DNA of 64,000 nucleotides from Azospirillum brasilense (lineage in GTDB: Bacteria > Pseudomonadota > Alphaproteobacteria > Azospirillales > Azospirillaceae): positions 372,001 through 436,000 of the forward strand of contig NZ_VITH01000005.1 of assembly GCF_007827815.1 (NCBI RefSeq), given 5' to 3'. Numbering within the stretch: the stretch's first letter is position 1; each line of letters starts with the position of its first letter. The notes beneath the pieces were generated by a model. It was not told the DNA's origin and made no database searches. It was given only the letters and a program-made list of their open reading frames with translations. This document shows, one piece after another, positions 26,242 through 34,492 of the stretch. The position numbers and the translations under genes are program-made.

Positions 26242-28233
26242 TTATTCGGCGGGCTGAAGGGTGCCCTTGGCGGCGCGGCGGCGCTCCGGGGCGCCGACGC
26301 GGAAGCGGCGGTCGGACAGGCTGACCAGCCCGCCCAGCATCATCCCCAGCGAGCCGATCCAGATCCACGGCACCAGCGGGTGATGGTACAGCCGCACGGT
26401 CCAGGCCGTGCCGTTCTGCGTCGGGTCGCCCAGCGCCACATAGACGTCGGACAGCCAGGTGGTGTGGATCGCCGCCTCGGTCGTCGTCATGCGGGTGACC
26501 GGGTAGCTGCGGCGCTGCGGCGTCAGGGTGGCGATGTGGTTGCCGCCGCGGGTGACGGTGAAGACGCCCTGTTCGGCGCTGTAGTTCGGGCCCTGCACCG
26601 TGCCGACGCGGTCGAAATGCACGGAATAGGCGCCGACCGTGGCAGTGTCGCCCGGCTTCATCGCCTTGATCGTCTCGCTCTGCCACGCCGAGGTGCCGGT
26701 CATGCCGGCGATGGCGATGCCCATGCAGGCGTGGGCGATGGTCATGCCCCAGGCGCTGCGCGGCAGGTTGACCGCGCGGTTCCAGCTGTCCTTCACCGGG
26801 ATGCGGAACAGGCGGATGCGCTCCGCGAACTCGGCGATCGAGCCGAAGAAGGCCCAGGCGGCGAGCGCGATGCCGACCAGCGCCAGCAGCGGGCCGCCGC
26901 CGTTGGTGACGTAGGCGGCGATGGCGACGCAGGCCACGGTCGCCACGCCCGCCGTCCACAGCCGGGTCAGGGCGCCCAGCAGATCGGCGCGCTTCCAGGC
27001 CAGGAAGGGGCCGACCACCATGGCGATCACCATCGGGATGGCGACGGGGATGAAGGTGGCGTTGAAGAAGGGCGGGCCGACCGACACCTTGCCGAGGTCG
27101 AGCACGTCGAGGAACAGCGGGTAGAGCGTGCCGATGAAGACCGTCGCCGTCGCGGTGGACAGCAGCAGGTTGTTCAGCACCAGCGAGCCCTCGCGGCTGA
27201 CCGGGGCGAACAGGCCGCCGGTCTTCAGGCTGGGCGCCCGCACGGAGTAGAGCAGCAGCGAGCCGCCGGTGGCGATGGCCAGCAGGACCAGGATGAAGAC
27301 GCCGCGCGCCGGGTCCACCGCGAAGGCGTGGACCGAGGTCAGGATGCCCGACCGCACCAGGAAGGTGCCCATCAGCGACAGCGAGAAGGTGATGATCGCC
27401 AGCAGGATGGTCCAGGTCTTCAGCGCGTCGCGCTTCTCCACCACGATGGCGGAGTGCAGCAGCGCGGTGCCGGCCAGCCAGGGCATGAAGGAGGCGTTCT
27501 CGACCGGGTCCCAGTACCACCAGCCGCCCCAGCCCAGCTCGTAATAGGCCCACCAGGAGCCGAGCGCGATGCCGGCGGTCAGGGTCGACCAGGCGGCCAG
27601 CGTCCAGGGACGCACCCAGCGCGCCCAGGCCGGGTCGACGCGCCCTTCGATCAGGGCGGCGACCGCGAAGGAGAAGGCGACGGAGAAGCCGACATAGCCC
27701 GCGTAGAGGAAGGGCGGGTGGAAGGCGAGTCCGGGGTCCTGGAGCAACGGGTTCAGGTCGTTGCCGTCGAGCGGCGCCGGAACCACGCGCAGGAAGGGGT
27801 TCGACGTGATCAGGATGAACAGCAGGAAGCCGACGCCGATCATGCCCTGGACGGAGATGACGCGGGCCTTCAGCGAGGGCGGCAGGTTGCGCCCGAAGAT
27901 GCCGACCGCCGCGCCGAACACCGTCAGCATGACGATCCACAGCATCATCGAGCCTTCGTGGTTCCCCCACACGCCCGACACCTTGTAGAGCATCGGCTTC
28001 ATCGAGTGGCTGTTGGCGACCACGTTCGACACGCTGAAGTCCGACACCACATGCGCCCAGGTCAGGGCGCCGTAGGCGACCAGGACCAGCAGCATCTGGG
28101 CGATGGCGGCGGGGCGGGCGATGCCCATCCAGGCGGCGTTGCCGGTGGCGGCGCCGACCAGGGGGACGCCGGACTGCACCAGCGCCACGAACAGCGCCAG
28201 CACCAGCGCGTAATGGCCGAGTTCGGGAATCAC
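26242..28233 (-). CDS. ccmF: Cytochrome c haem lyase subunit CcmF
   Basis: A 663-residue multi-span inner-membrane protein, the haem lyase component that attaches haem from CcmE to apocytochrome c. The tryptophan-rich haem-handling motif is GWGGWWYWDPVENASFMPW near residue 230. The N-terminal SHSMKPMLYKVSGVWGNHEGSM is also a conserved CcmF segment, with its histidines placed for haem b binding. Length is typical (about 650). It lies between ccmE and ccmG in the operon, with 55-nt and 43-nt gaps. Confidence 0.97.
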   Translation of the reverse strand: MIPELGHYALVLALFVALVQSGVPLVGAATGNAAWMGIARPAAIAQMLLVLVAYGALTWAHVVSDFSVSNVVANSHSMKPMLYKVSGVWGNHEGSMMLWIVMLTVFGAAVGIFGRNLPPSLKARVISVQGMIGVGFLLFILITSNPFLRVVPAPLDGNDLNPLLQDPGLAFHPPFLYAGYVGFSVAFSFAVAALIEGRVDPAWARWVRPWTLAAWSTLTAGIALGSWWAYYELGWGGWWYWDPVENASFMPWLAGTALLHSAIVVEKRDALKTWTILLAIITFSLSLMGTFLVRSGILTSVHAFAVDPARGVFILVLLAIATGGSLLLYSVRAPSLKTGGLFAPVSREGSLVLNNLLLSTATATVFIGTLYPLFLDVLDLGKVSVGPPFFNATFIPVAIPMVIAMVVGPFLAWKRADLLGALTRLWTAGVATVACVAIAAYVTNGGGPLLALVGIALAAWAFFGSIAEFAERIRLFRIPVKDSWNRAVNLPRSAWGMTIAHACMGIAIAGMTGTSAWQSETIKAMKPGDTATVGAYSVHFDRVGTVQGPNYSAEQGVFTVTRGGNHIATLTPQRRSYPVTRMTTTEAAIHTTWLSDVYVALGDPTQNGTAWTVRLYHHPLVPWIWIGSLGMMLGGLVSLSDRRFRVGAPERRRAAKGTLQPAE

Positions 28234-28288
28234 GGGCCCGATGCTCCCTTGAAGAACGGAATGAGGAGGAGTGGGGAAGCCGCCAGCG

Positions 28289-28744
28289 TCACGAGCTGGG
28301 CTTCTGCTCCTTCGAGTTCGCCTTGAAGTGCTCCGCCTCCTTCAGGGCGGCGGCGACCTCCGGCGGCATGTAGTTCTCGTCGTGCTTGGCCAGCACCTCG
28401 CGCGCCTGGAAGACGCCGTTGATCATGCGGCCTTCCGTGATGACGCCCTGGCCCTCGCGGAACAGGTCGGGAAGCTGGCCGCGGTAGCTGACCGCGACGG
28501 TGTGCACCGTGTCGGTGACGCGGAACCGCGTCGTCACCCCGTCGGGCATCTTGCTGACGCTGCCTTCCTCGACCAGACCGCCCAGGCGGAAGTTGCGGTC
28601 GCCGATGTCCTGGGTCTGCAACTGCGTGGGGCTGAAGAAGAAGACGATGTTGTCCTCGAACGCGGTCAGCGTCAGGGCGGTGGCCGCGCCAAGGCCCAGC
28701 AGGGCGAGGCCCAGCATGTAGAGGCGCCGTTTCTTGCGGGTCAT
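28289..28744 (-). CDS. ccmE: Haem chaperone CcmE
   Basis: A 151-residue periplasmic haem chaperone with one N-terminal anchor (about residues 8-28). The covalent haem-binding histidine is H121 in AKHDENYMPPEV, with the conserved Y125, the HxxxY signature of class I CcmE. The OB-fold core includes NFRLGGLVEEGSV and VSYRGQLPDLFREGQGVI. The start overlaps the ccmD stop region by 4 nt. Confidence 0.97.
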   Translation of the reverse strand: MTRKKRRLYMLGLALLGLGAATALTLTAFEDNIVFFFSPTQLQTQDIGDRNFRLGGLVEEGSVSKMPDGVTTRFRVTDTVHTVAVSYRGQLPDLFREGQGVITEGRMINGVFQAREVLAKHDENYMPPEVAAALKEAEHFKANSKEQKPSS

Positions 28745-28959
28745 CCTTCACCAACCTCCGCCGCGGGCGACGCCGCGGCTCCGTTGCGCGCCCGGCGCCG
28801 CCGCGGCGGGCGGCTGCCTTCCAGCGCCTTCAGGGTCGTCTCGGCGCCGCGCAGCGCCTTCAGCGTGGCGACCAGCAGGCCGACCATCACCAGCGCCGCC
28901 AGCGCGTAGGACGACCAGACATACGCGGCGTAGCCGCCCATCGCGAAAAACTCTGCCAT
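28741..28959 (-). CDS. ccmD: Haem exporter accessory protein CcmD
   Basis: A 72-residue small membrane protein with the CcmD signature near its N-terminus: FFAMGGYAAYVWSSYALAALVMVG, then a single span and a basic cytoplasmic tail (RPPRRRRARNG). CcmD helps release haem-loaded CcmE from the CcmABC complex. It is somewhat longer than some homologues because of the tail. It lies between ccmC and ccmE. Confidence 0.93.
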   Translation of the reverse strand: MAEFFAMGGYAAYVWSSYALAALVMVGLLVATLKALRGAETTLKALEGSRPPRRRRARNGAAASPAAEVGEG

Positions 28960-28990
28960 CCTTGCCTCCGGCCCCGCCTGTTCCCGTGCC

Positions 28991-29710
28991 TCAGCCCTGC
29001 GCCTCGGTCAGGCGCATCGTCTGGATCTTGCGTTGCACGATCTCCGCCCGCAGGCGCAGCAGGACCACCGTGATGAAGTAGGCGGTGAAGCCCAGCGCCA
29101 TGACCAGCAGCGGGACCAGCATGGACCCGTCGATGGTCGGTCCGCCCATGCGGATGACGCTGGCCGGCTGGTGCAGGGTGTTCCACCAGTCCACCGAGAA
29201 TTTGATGATCGGCACGTTCACGATGCCGACGAGAAGCAGCACGTTGCCCGCCCGCGTCCCGCGCTGCGGGTCGTCGAAGGCGTTCACCAGCGCCATGTAG
29301 CCGAGATAGAGGAAGAACAGGATCAGCACGCTGGTCAGCCGCGCGTCCCACACCCACCACGTCCCCCACATCGGCGCGCCCCACAGCGAACCGGTGACGA
29401 GGCAGATGAAGGTGAAGCCGGCGCCGACCGGGGCGGCGGCCTTGGCGAACAGGTCGGCCAGCGGGTGCTTCCACACCAGCCCGCAGGCGGCGGCGATGGC
29501 CATGTTGACGTAGACGAACAGGCTCATCCAGGCGGCGGGCACGTGGATGTACATGATCCGCACGGTGTCGCCCTGCTGATAGTCGCGGGGCGAGCCGATC
29601 AGCGCGATGTAGAGCCCGACGATCAGCAGGATCACGGTCGCCCCCGCCGTCCAGGGCAGGATCGCCGCCGACAGGCGCTGGAAGCGGGCAGGATTTGCAA
29701 ATCGATGCAT
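28991..29710 (-). CDS. ccmC: Haem exporter protein CcmC
   Basis: A 239-residue, six-span membrane protein that loads haem onto CcmE. The WWD haem-binding motif is seen in GAPMWGTWWVWDARLTS near residue 118, with conserved histidines in the flanking periplasmic loops (YIHVPAAWM and WWNTLHQPAS). I chose the ATG at 29710 (MHRFANPARFQR), which matches the family start; an ATG at 29803 would add 31 residues. First gene of the leftward ccmCDEFGHI operon. The ABC partner genes ccmA and ccmB are 8.5 kb away. Confidence 0.96.
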   Translation of the reverse strand: MHRFANPARFQRLSAAILPWTAGATVILLIVGLYIALIGSPRDYQQGDTVRIMYIHVPAAWMSLFVYVNMAIAAACGLVWKHPLADLFAKAAAPVGAGFTFICLVTGSLWGAPMWGTWWVWDARLTSVLILFFLYLGYMALVNAFDDPQRGTRAGNVLLLVGIVNVPIIKFSVDWWNTLHQPASVIRMGGPTIDGSMLVPLLVMALGFTAYFITVVLLRLRAEIVQRKIQTMRLTEAQG

Positions 29711-29946
29711 AGGACCTATGGGCCTCTGGTCGTGCTGCGGACGATATAAGCTCAGTGATGCCCCAGCGCGAGGGGTTTCGCCTTGATCTTGGTCAGGAAA
29801 CATGGCCGCACACCGTGGTGTTTTCAGGACGGTGCGGCGGCCTGTCGCACTGACGGTACGACGGGTTGACGCGGCCTTTCCATGCTACGTTGGTGCAGGG
29901 CGGGTGAAAAAGTCCGGCCGGTCCGGATAAGAGGGCGAAACCGCGC

Positions 29947-31026
29947 TCAGTGCCGGTGCGCGTGGTGGGCGTCCGGAAAGTGGGCGTGCCGGTGCCGCAG
30001 GCGCCCGTGGCGATGCCGGTGGCTGTGCGGTTCGGTCACCGGGCCATCTTGCGGGCCGTCGTGATGGTGCCGGTGATGCGCGTCATGGACATGCGGGTGG
30101 TCGTGCTCCATCTCGTCATGGTCGTGCTCGTGGTCATGGTCCTCCGTCAGGTGCAGCCAGACGCCGACCCCCATCAGGACCGCCGCCGCCGCCAGCCCGA
30201 GCGTCACGGGCTCCCCGAAGATCGCCAGGGAGGCGATGCCGCCGACGAAGGGGGCCGTCGAGAAATAGGCCCCGGTGCGGGCGGCGCCGATGTGGCGCAG
30301 GGCGACCACGAACAGCACGAGGCTGACGCCGTAGCCGAGCAGACCGACCAGCATCGCCGCCGCGGCGGTCGGCGCGGCGGGCAGGGCGTCGCCGAGCGCC
30401 AGGGCGATCCCGACATTGGCGGTGCCGGCCACCAGCCCCTTGATCGTGGCGATGTCCGCCGGGTCAGCCAGGGACACCTTGCGGGTCAGGTTGTTGTCCA
30501 CCGCCCACATCAGGCAGGCGGCGGCGACCGCGGCCGGTCCCCAGCCGCCGTTTCCCCAGCCGCCGTTTCCCCAGCCGCCGGCGAGACTCACCGGTCCGCC
30601 CCAGGACAGCACGACCGCTCCCGCCACGATGGCGGCCATCCCGGCGACGAGCCGCCGGTCGACGCCCTCGCGGAAGACGAACCAGGCCAGCAGGGCGGTG
30701 AACACCCCTTCCAGATTGAGCAGAAGCGAGGCCGTCGATGCCGGCGTCGCCGTCAGGCCGAACATCAGCAGAACCGGCCCGGCGACTCCCCCGGCAGCGA
30801 CGGCGGCCATCAGCCACAGCCATTCAGCGCCGCGGAGGCCGCGTTCGCCGCGCTGGCGTGACCCTGTCAGCAGACGGACCAGCCCCAGCCCGATGCCGGA
30901 GCCGAGATACAGCAGGCCCGCCAGCATCCAAGGAGACAGGTCATGGACCAGCAGCTTCGCCAGCGGCGTGCTGAGGCCGAAAAGGACCGCGGCCAGGATG
31001 GCGGTCGTCGCGCCGGTTCGGGGCAT
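29947..31026 (-). CDS. EamA-family transporter with His-rich C-terminal tail
   Basis: A 359-residue transporter. Ten predicted spans in two EamA repeats occupy about residues 8-290 (MPRTGATTAILAAVLFGLST at the start and a second repeat after about 165). The last about 65 residues are extremely rich in His and Asp (for example HDHEHDHDEMEHDH and HAHFPDAHHAHRH), with about 30 histidines. Such tails commonly bind nickel, cobalt or zinc, so a metal-related transport role is plausible but unproven. A glycine/tryptophan loop (GGWGNGGWGNGGWG) near residue 150 is encoded by tandem 15-bp repeats. It is not part of an evident operon. Confidence 0.85.
   Translation of the reverse strand: MPRTGATTAILAAVLFGLSTPLAKLLVHDLSPWMLAGLLYLGSGIGLGLVRLLTGSRQRGERGLRGAEWLWLMAAVAAGGVAGPVLLMFGLTATPASTASLLLNLEGVFTALLAWFVFREGVDRRLVAGMAAIVAGAVVLSWGGPVSLAGGWGNGGWGNGGWGPAAVAAACLMWAVDNNLTRKVSLADPADIATIKGLVAGTANVGIALALGDALPAAPTAAAAMLVGLLGYGVSLVLFVVALRHIGAARTGAYFSTAPFVGGIASLAIFGEPVTLGLAAAAVLMGVGVWLHLTEDHDHEHDHDEMEHDHPHVHDAHHRHHHDGPQDGPVTEPHSHRHRHGRLRHRHAHFPDAHHAHRH
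30536..30580. repeat. Three tandem 15-bp repeats inside the EamA gene
   Basis: The unit TTTCCCCAGCCGCCG is repeated three times (the first copy with two substitutions at its start). It encodes the GGWGN repeat of the minus-strand transporter. Because 15 bp is five codons, copy-number change would keep the frame. Confidence 0.85.
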
Positions 31027-31048
31027 GAGCGCCTCGCACGCCTGTTGA

Positions 31049-31100
31049 GTGGGGGAACCCTTGCCCCCACCCTAACCCGCCCCTGCTTTCGCAGGGGAGG
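31049..31100. repeat. Short intergenic palindromic element R4
   Basis: Two small hairpins: GTGGGGG/CCCCCAC (31049-31055 with 31064-31070) and CCCCTGC/GCAGGGG (31080-31086 with 31091-31097, loop TTTC), joined by ACCCTAACCCG. It shares the CCCTAACCC core with the larger elements elsewhere in the window and lies at the 3' end of the amino-acid ABC operon. Confidence 0.7.
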
Positions 31101-31109
31101 GGATGAAGG

Positions 31110-31799
31110 CTACCCCCGCGCCCGCAAATAGGGGGTCATGCGCCACTCCGCGTAGCGGATCAGGCGCGAGGCGATGAAGTTCAGCAGAAGATAGATGCTG
31201 CCCGCCACGATGAACACCTCGAACACCGCGAAGCTCTGCGCGATGATCTTGCGGGCGATGCCGGTGATCTCCAGCAGCGTGATGGTGCTGGCGAGCGAGC
31301 TGGCCTTCACCATCAAAATCACCTCGTTGCCGTAGGCCGGCAGCATCTGGCGGATCGCCACCGGCATCACGATTCGCCGGAACAGCAGCGTGCGCGACAT
31401 GCCGCAGGCCCGCGCCGCCTCGATCTGGCCCTGCGGCACCGACAGGATGGCGCCGCGCAGGATCTCGCTGGTGTAGGCGCCGGTGTTCAGCGTCAGCGCC
31501 AGGATCGCGCACCAGAAGGGCTCGCGCAGGTAGATCCAGAGGAAGCTGCTGCGCACCAGCTCGAACTGGCCCATGCCGTAATAGATCAGGAAGATCTGCA
31601 CGAGCAGCGGCGTGCCGCGGAAGACGAAGACATAGCCGGCCATCAGCCGCTCGGTGACGCGGTTGCCGTACAGCCGCAGCAGAGCCACCGCGAAGGCCAC
31701 GCCCGCGCCGAACAGCAGCGCCAGCCCGACCAGCTGCAGGGTCACCGGAACGCCGCGCAGGAGGGTGGGCACGCTGTCCCACATCAGTTCCCAGTTCAT
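31110..31799 (-). CDS. Amino-acid ABC transporter permease (HisM/ArtM-like)
   Basis: A 229-residue inner-membrane permease of the polar amino-acid uptake family, with about five spans. The EAA loop contacting the ATPase is EAARACGMSRTLLFRRIVMPVAIRQMLPAYGNE. It begins MNWELMWDSVPTLLRGVPVTL, typical of the HisM/OccM branch. It lies 3 nt from the end of the first permease and is last of a four-gene operon. Likely imports a basic amino acid or an opine-like compound. Confidence 0.92.
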   Translation of the reverse strand: MNWELMWDSVPTLLRGVPVTLQLVGLALLFGAGVAFAVALLRLYGNRVTERLMAGYVFVFRGTPLLVQIFLIYYGMGQFELVRSSFLWIYLREPFWCAILALTLNTGAYTSEILRGAILSVPQGQIEAARACGMSRTLLFRRIVMPVAIRQMLPAYGNEVILMVKASSLASTITLLEITGIARKIIAQSFAVFEVFIVAGSIYLLLNFIASRLIRYAEWRMTPYLRARG

Positions 31800-31802
31800 G
31801 GG

Positions 31803-32507
31803 TCAGGCCCTCCGCACGCCGCGATTGGCGTAGCGCTCCGCCCGCTCGAACGCCACCGTGGAGACGGTGGTGAGCAGGAGGTAGAGCACCGCTGCGGTGG
31901 TGTAGAACAGGAACGGCTGGCGGGTCGACCCCGCCGCCACATGCGACACGCGCATGATCTCGGCCAGCGCCGTCACGGAGATCAGCGCCGTGTCCTTCAG
32001 GGTGAGCTGCCAGACGTTGCCCAGCCCCGGCAGGGCGTAGCGCAGGGTCTGCGGCACCAGGATGCGGCGCAGGATCAGCCAGCGCGACATGCCGCAGGCG
32101 CGCGCCGCCTCGATCTGGCCGTGGGGCACCGCCTGGACGGCGCCGCGGATCACCTCCGTCGAATAGGCGCCGGAGATCAACCCGACCGCCAGAACGCCGA
32201 TGGAGAAGGCGTTCAGCTCGATGTAGCCCTCGTAGCCGAAGACCCGGCCGACGGCCATGACCGCGCCGCTGCCGCCGAAGAACAGCAGGTAGATGACCAG
32301 CAGTTCGGGGACGCCGCGGACGACGGTGGTGTAGACCTCCGCCACGCCGGTGAGGGCGAGGTTGCGGCTGAGCTTCGCCGACGCGCCGAGCGAGCCGAAG
32401 ACGAGGCCGAGGACGAAGGCCGACACCGACACGGCGACCGTCATCGCGGCCCCGCCGAGAAGCTGGCCGCCCCACCCGTTCGGGCCGAAGGAGAGAAGTT
32501 CGAACAT
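31803..32507 (-). CDS. Amino-acid ABC transporter permease (HisQ-like)
   Basis: A 234-residue permease paired with the next gene. The coupling loop is EAARACGMSRWLILRRILVPQTLRYALPGLGN. The early SFGPNGWGGQLLGGAAMTV resembles HisQ/OccQ. Both permeases are needed to form the heterodimeric channel. A GC hairpin separates it from the binding-protein gene upstream. Confidence 0.92.
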   Translation of the reverse strand: MFELLSFGPNGWGGQLLGGAAMTVAVSVSAFVLGLVFGSLGASAKLSRNLALTGVAEVYTTVVRGVPELLVIYLLFFGGSGAVMAVGRVFGYEGYIELNAFSIGVLAVGLISGAYSTEVIRGAVQAVPHGQIEAARACGMSRWLILRRILVPQTLRYALPGLGNVWQLTLKDTALISVTALAEIMRVSHVAAGSTRQPFLFYTTAAVLYLLLTTVSTVAFERAERYANRGVRRA

Positions 32508-32523
32508 GGATTCCCGGCGTGAG

Positions 32524-32566
32524 CCTCCGCGGGGGCGCCTCGCGGAAAACCGCCGCCCCGCGGAGG
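32524..32566 (-). repeat. Hairpin between binding-protein and permease genes
   Basis: CCTCCGCGGGG (32524-32534) pairs with CCCCGCGGAGG (32556-32566), an 11-bp perfect stem around a 21-nt loop. There is no T-run on the transcribed strand. Stem-loops in this position commonly protect the binding-protein mRNA and lower permease expression. Confidence 0.65.
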
Positions 32567-32576
32567 GAAGGCGGCC

Positions 32577-33413
32577 TTACTTGATCGAGATGTCGTAGCC
32601 GAAGTGCTGGGTGCTCAGCTTCGTGATGGTGCCGTCCTGGTTGGCCTCGGCGATGGCCTTGTTGAACAGCTCCTTCAGGTCGCTGTCGGCCTTGCGCAGG
32701 CCGACGCCCACGCCCTTGCCCAGCACGCCGCGCGCGAAGGCCGGGCCGAACAGGGTCATGCCGTTGCCGGCGTCCGCCTTGAGGATGGCGTCCACCGCGG
32801 ACCGGTCGCCGAAGATGGCGTCGACGCGGCCGGCGGCCATGTCGATGCCGGCGTTGTCCAGCTTGTCGTAGGTGCGGACCGCCACCTGCGGCAGAAGCTT
32901 CTCCATGAAGTTCGCCTGGATGGTCGAGGTCTGCACGCCGACCGTCTTGCCCTTCAGCGCGTCGGCCAGGGCGGCGATGGCGGCCTTCGGGTCATCCTTG
33001 GACAGGTCGTAGCGCTCGCCGGGGAAGGTCGCCTTGGCGAGCGGCGACGTCTTCATGGTGCCGAACATCGACGGCTCGGTGCCGTAGGGGCCGGCGAAGG
33101 CGATGACCTTCTCACGCTCGTCGGTGATCGACATCGCCGCCATGATGGCGTCGTACTTGCCCTGCTGGATGGCCGGGATCATGCCGTCCCAATCCTGGGC
33201 GACGATCTCGCACTCGGCCTTCATCTTCTTGCAGAGTTCCATGGCGAGGTCCGGCTCGAAGCCGACCAGCTTGCCCGACGGGTCGGTCGCGTTCCACGGG
33301 GCGTAGGCGCCCTCGGTGGCGATGCGGATCTTCTTCCAGTCCTTGGCTTCGGCGGCGGTGCCGGCGACCGCCACAATGGCGCCGAGCGCCAGGGCCGCAA
33401 CGATCTTCTTCAC
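32577..33413 (-). CDS. Periplasmic amino-acid-binding protein
   Basis: A 278-residue solute-binding protein (SBP_bac_3 family). The signal peptide is MKKIVAALALGAIVAVAGTAAEA with cleavage near residue 23. Ligand-binding motifs include IATEGAYAPWNATDPSGKLVGFEPDLAMELCKKM and IMAAMSITDEREK. The sequence resembles lysine/arginine/ornithine and octopine/nopaline binding proteins, so a cationic amino acid is the most likely ligand. Second gene of the operon, after the ATPase gene. Confidence 0.92.
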   Translation of the reverse strand: MKKIVAALALGAIVAVAGTAAEAKDWKKIRIATEGAYAPWNATDPSGKLVGFEPDLAMELCKKMKAECEIVAQDWDGMIPAIQQGKYDAIMAAMSITDEREKVIAFAGPYGTEPSMFGTMKTSPLAKATFPGERYDLSKDDPKAAIAALADALKGKTVGVQTSTIQANFMEKLLPQVAVRTYDKLDNAGIDMAAGRVDAIFGDRSAVDAILKADAGNGMTLFGPAFARGVLGKGVGVGLRKADSDLKELFNKAIAEANQDGTITKLSTQHFGYDISIK

Positions 33414-33534
33414 GGGAAAACCTCCTCTGTTCTGATGCCCTTATGGATGGCTCTTATGCTCGGGCAGGCTCTGAGGTTTACGGTTTTACAGCGCCAGTCA
33501 AGGGAATTGAGCGGGCCGTTCTCGCGCGACCGAT

Positions 33535-34341
33535 TCAGCCGCCGCCGGACAGGTGGCGCGACAGGAACTGTCGCACGCGGTCCGATTCCGGATTGACCAG
33601 AACCCGGTCGGGCGGCCCCCGCTCCTCGATCCGTCCCTGGTGGAGGAACACCACCTCCGACGCGACCTCGCGGGCGAAGCCCATCTCGTGCGTCACCAGA
33701 ATCATGGTGTTGCCCTCCTCGGCGAGCTGGCGGATGACCAGCAGCACCTCGCCGACCAGCTCGGGGTCGAGCGCGGAGGTCGGCTCGTCGAACAGCATCA
33801 CCTTGGGCTGCATGGCCAGCGCGCGGGCGATGGCGGCGCGCTGCTGCTGCCCGCCGGACAGCTGCACCGGGTAGGACTCGGCCTTGGCCAGGATGCCCAC
33901 CTTGTCGAGAAGCTTGCGGGCGCGGTCCACCGCCTCCGCCTTCGGGACGCCCAGCACATGGACCGGCGCCTCGATGACGTTCTCCAGGATGGTCATGTGG
34001 GTCCAGAGGTTGAAGCTCTGGAACACCATGCCCAGCCGGGTGCGGATGCGGTCCACCTGCCGGGAATCGGCGGGGACGGTCTGGCCGCCGCGCGCCTTCT
34101 TCAGGCCGATGGCCTCGCCGCCGATGACGATCCGCCCCTCGTCCGGCACCTCCAGCATGTTGATGCAGCGCAGGAGCGTGCTCTTGCCGGAGCCGGAGGA
34201 GCCGATCAGCGTGATGACGTCGCCCTCGCGCGCGGTCAGGGAGACGCCCTTCAGCACCTCCAGCGGACCGAAGCGCTTGTGGACATTCTCGACGAGGACG
34301 GCTTCGGGGGCGTGGGGATTCGTGGGCGGGTGTCGGTGCAT
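33535..34341 (-). CDS. Amino-acid ABC transporter ATP-binding protein (HisP-like)
   Basis: A 268-residue ATPase. Walker A is IGSSGSGKSTLL, the signature motif is LSGGQQQRAAIARAL, Walker B is KVMLFDEPTSALDPEL, and the switch histidine is in ILVTHEMGFA. I chose the ATG at 34341; an upstream in-frame ATG at 34479 would add 46 residues that do not fit the family. First gene of the operon, followed by the binding protein and two permeases. Confidence 0.94.
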   Translation of the reverse strand: MHRHPPTNPHAPEAVLVENVHKRFGPLEVLKGVSLTAREGDVITLIGSSGSGKSTLLRCINMLEVPDEGRIVIGGEAIGLKKARGGQTVPADSRQVDRIRTRLGMVFQSFNLWTHMTILENVIEAPVHVLGVPKAEAVDRARKLLDKVGILAKAESYPVQLSGGQQQRAAIARALAMQPKVMLFDEPTSALDPELVGEVLLVIRQLAEEGNTMILVTHEMGFAREVASEVVFLHQGRIEERGPPDRVLVNPESDRVRQFLSRHLSGGG

Positions 34342-34492
34342 GCGGGGCTTGTCGGCGGAGAGCGGGGCGGGGAGCGGACTGGTCCGCCCAACCCTGGACG
34401 GTGCCGCTAGGCTAGACCGCCGGACAAACTCCCGCAACGCGGATTTTGCGGGCTCCGGGGCAACCGCGCGGCGGGGCAAGCCGGCGGGTTTT

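Noticed and set aside
26206-28326. Plus-strand frame of about 700 codons opposite ccmF
   Set aside because: Antisense shadow of ccmF, whose WWD-type motif is unambiguous.
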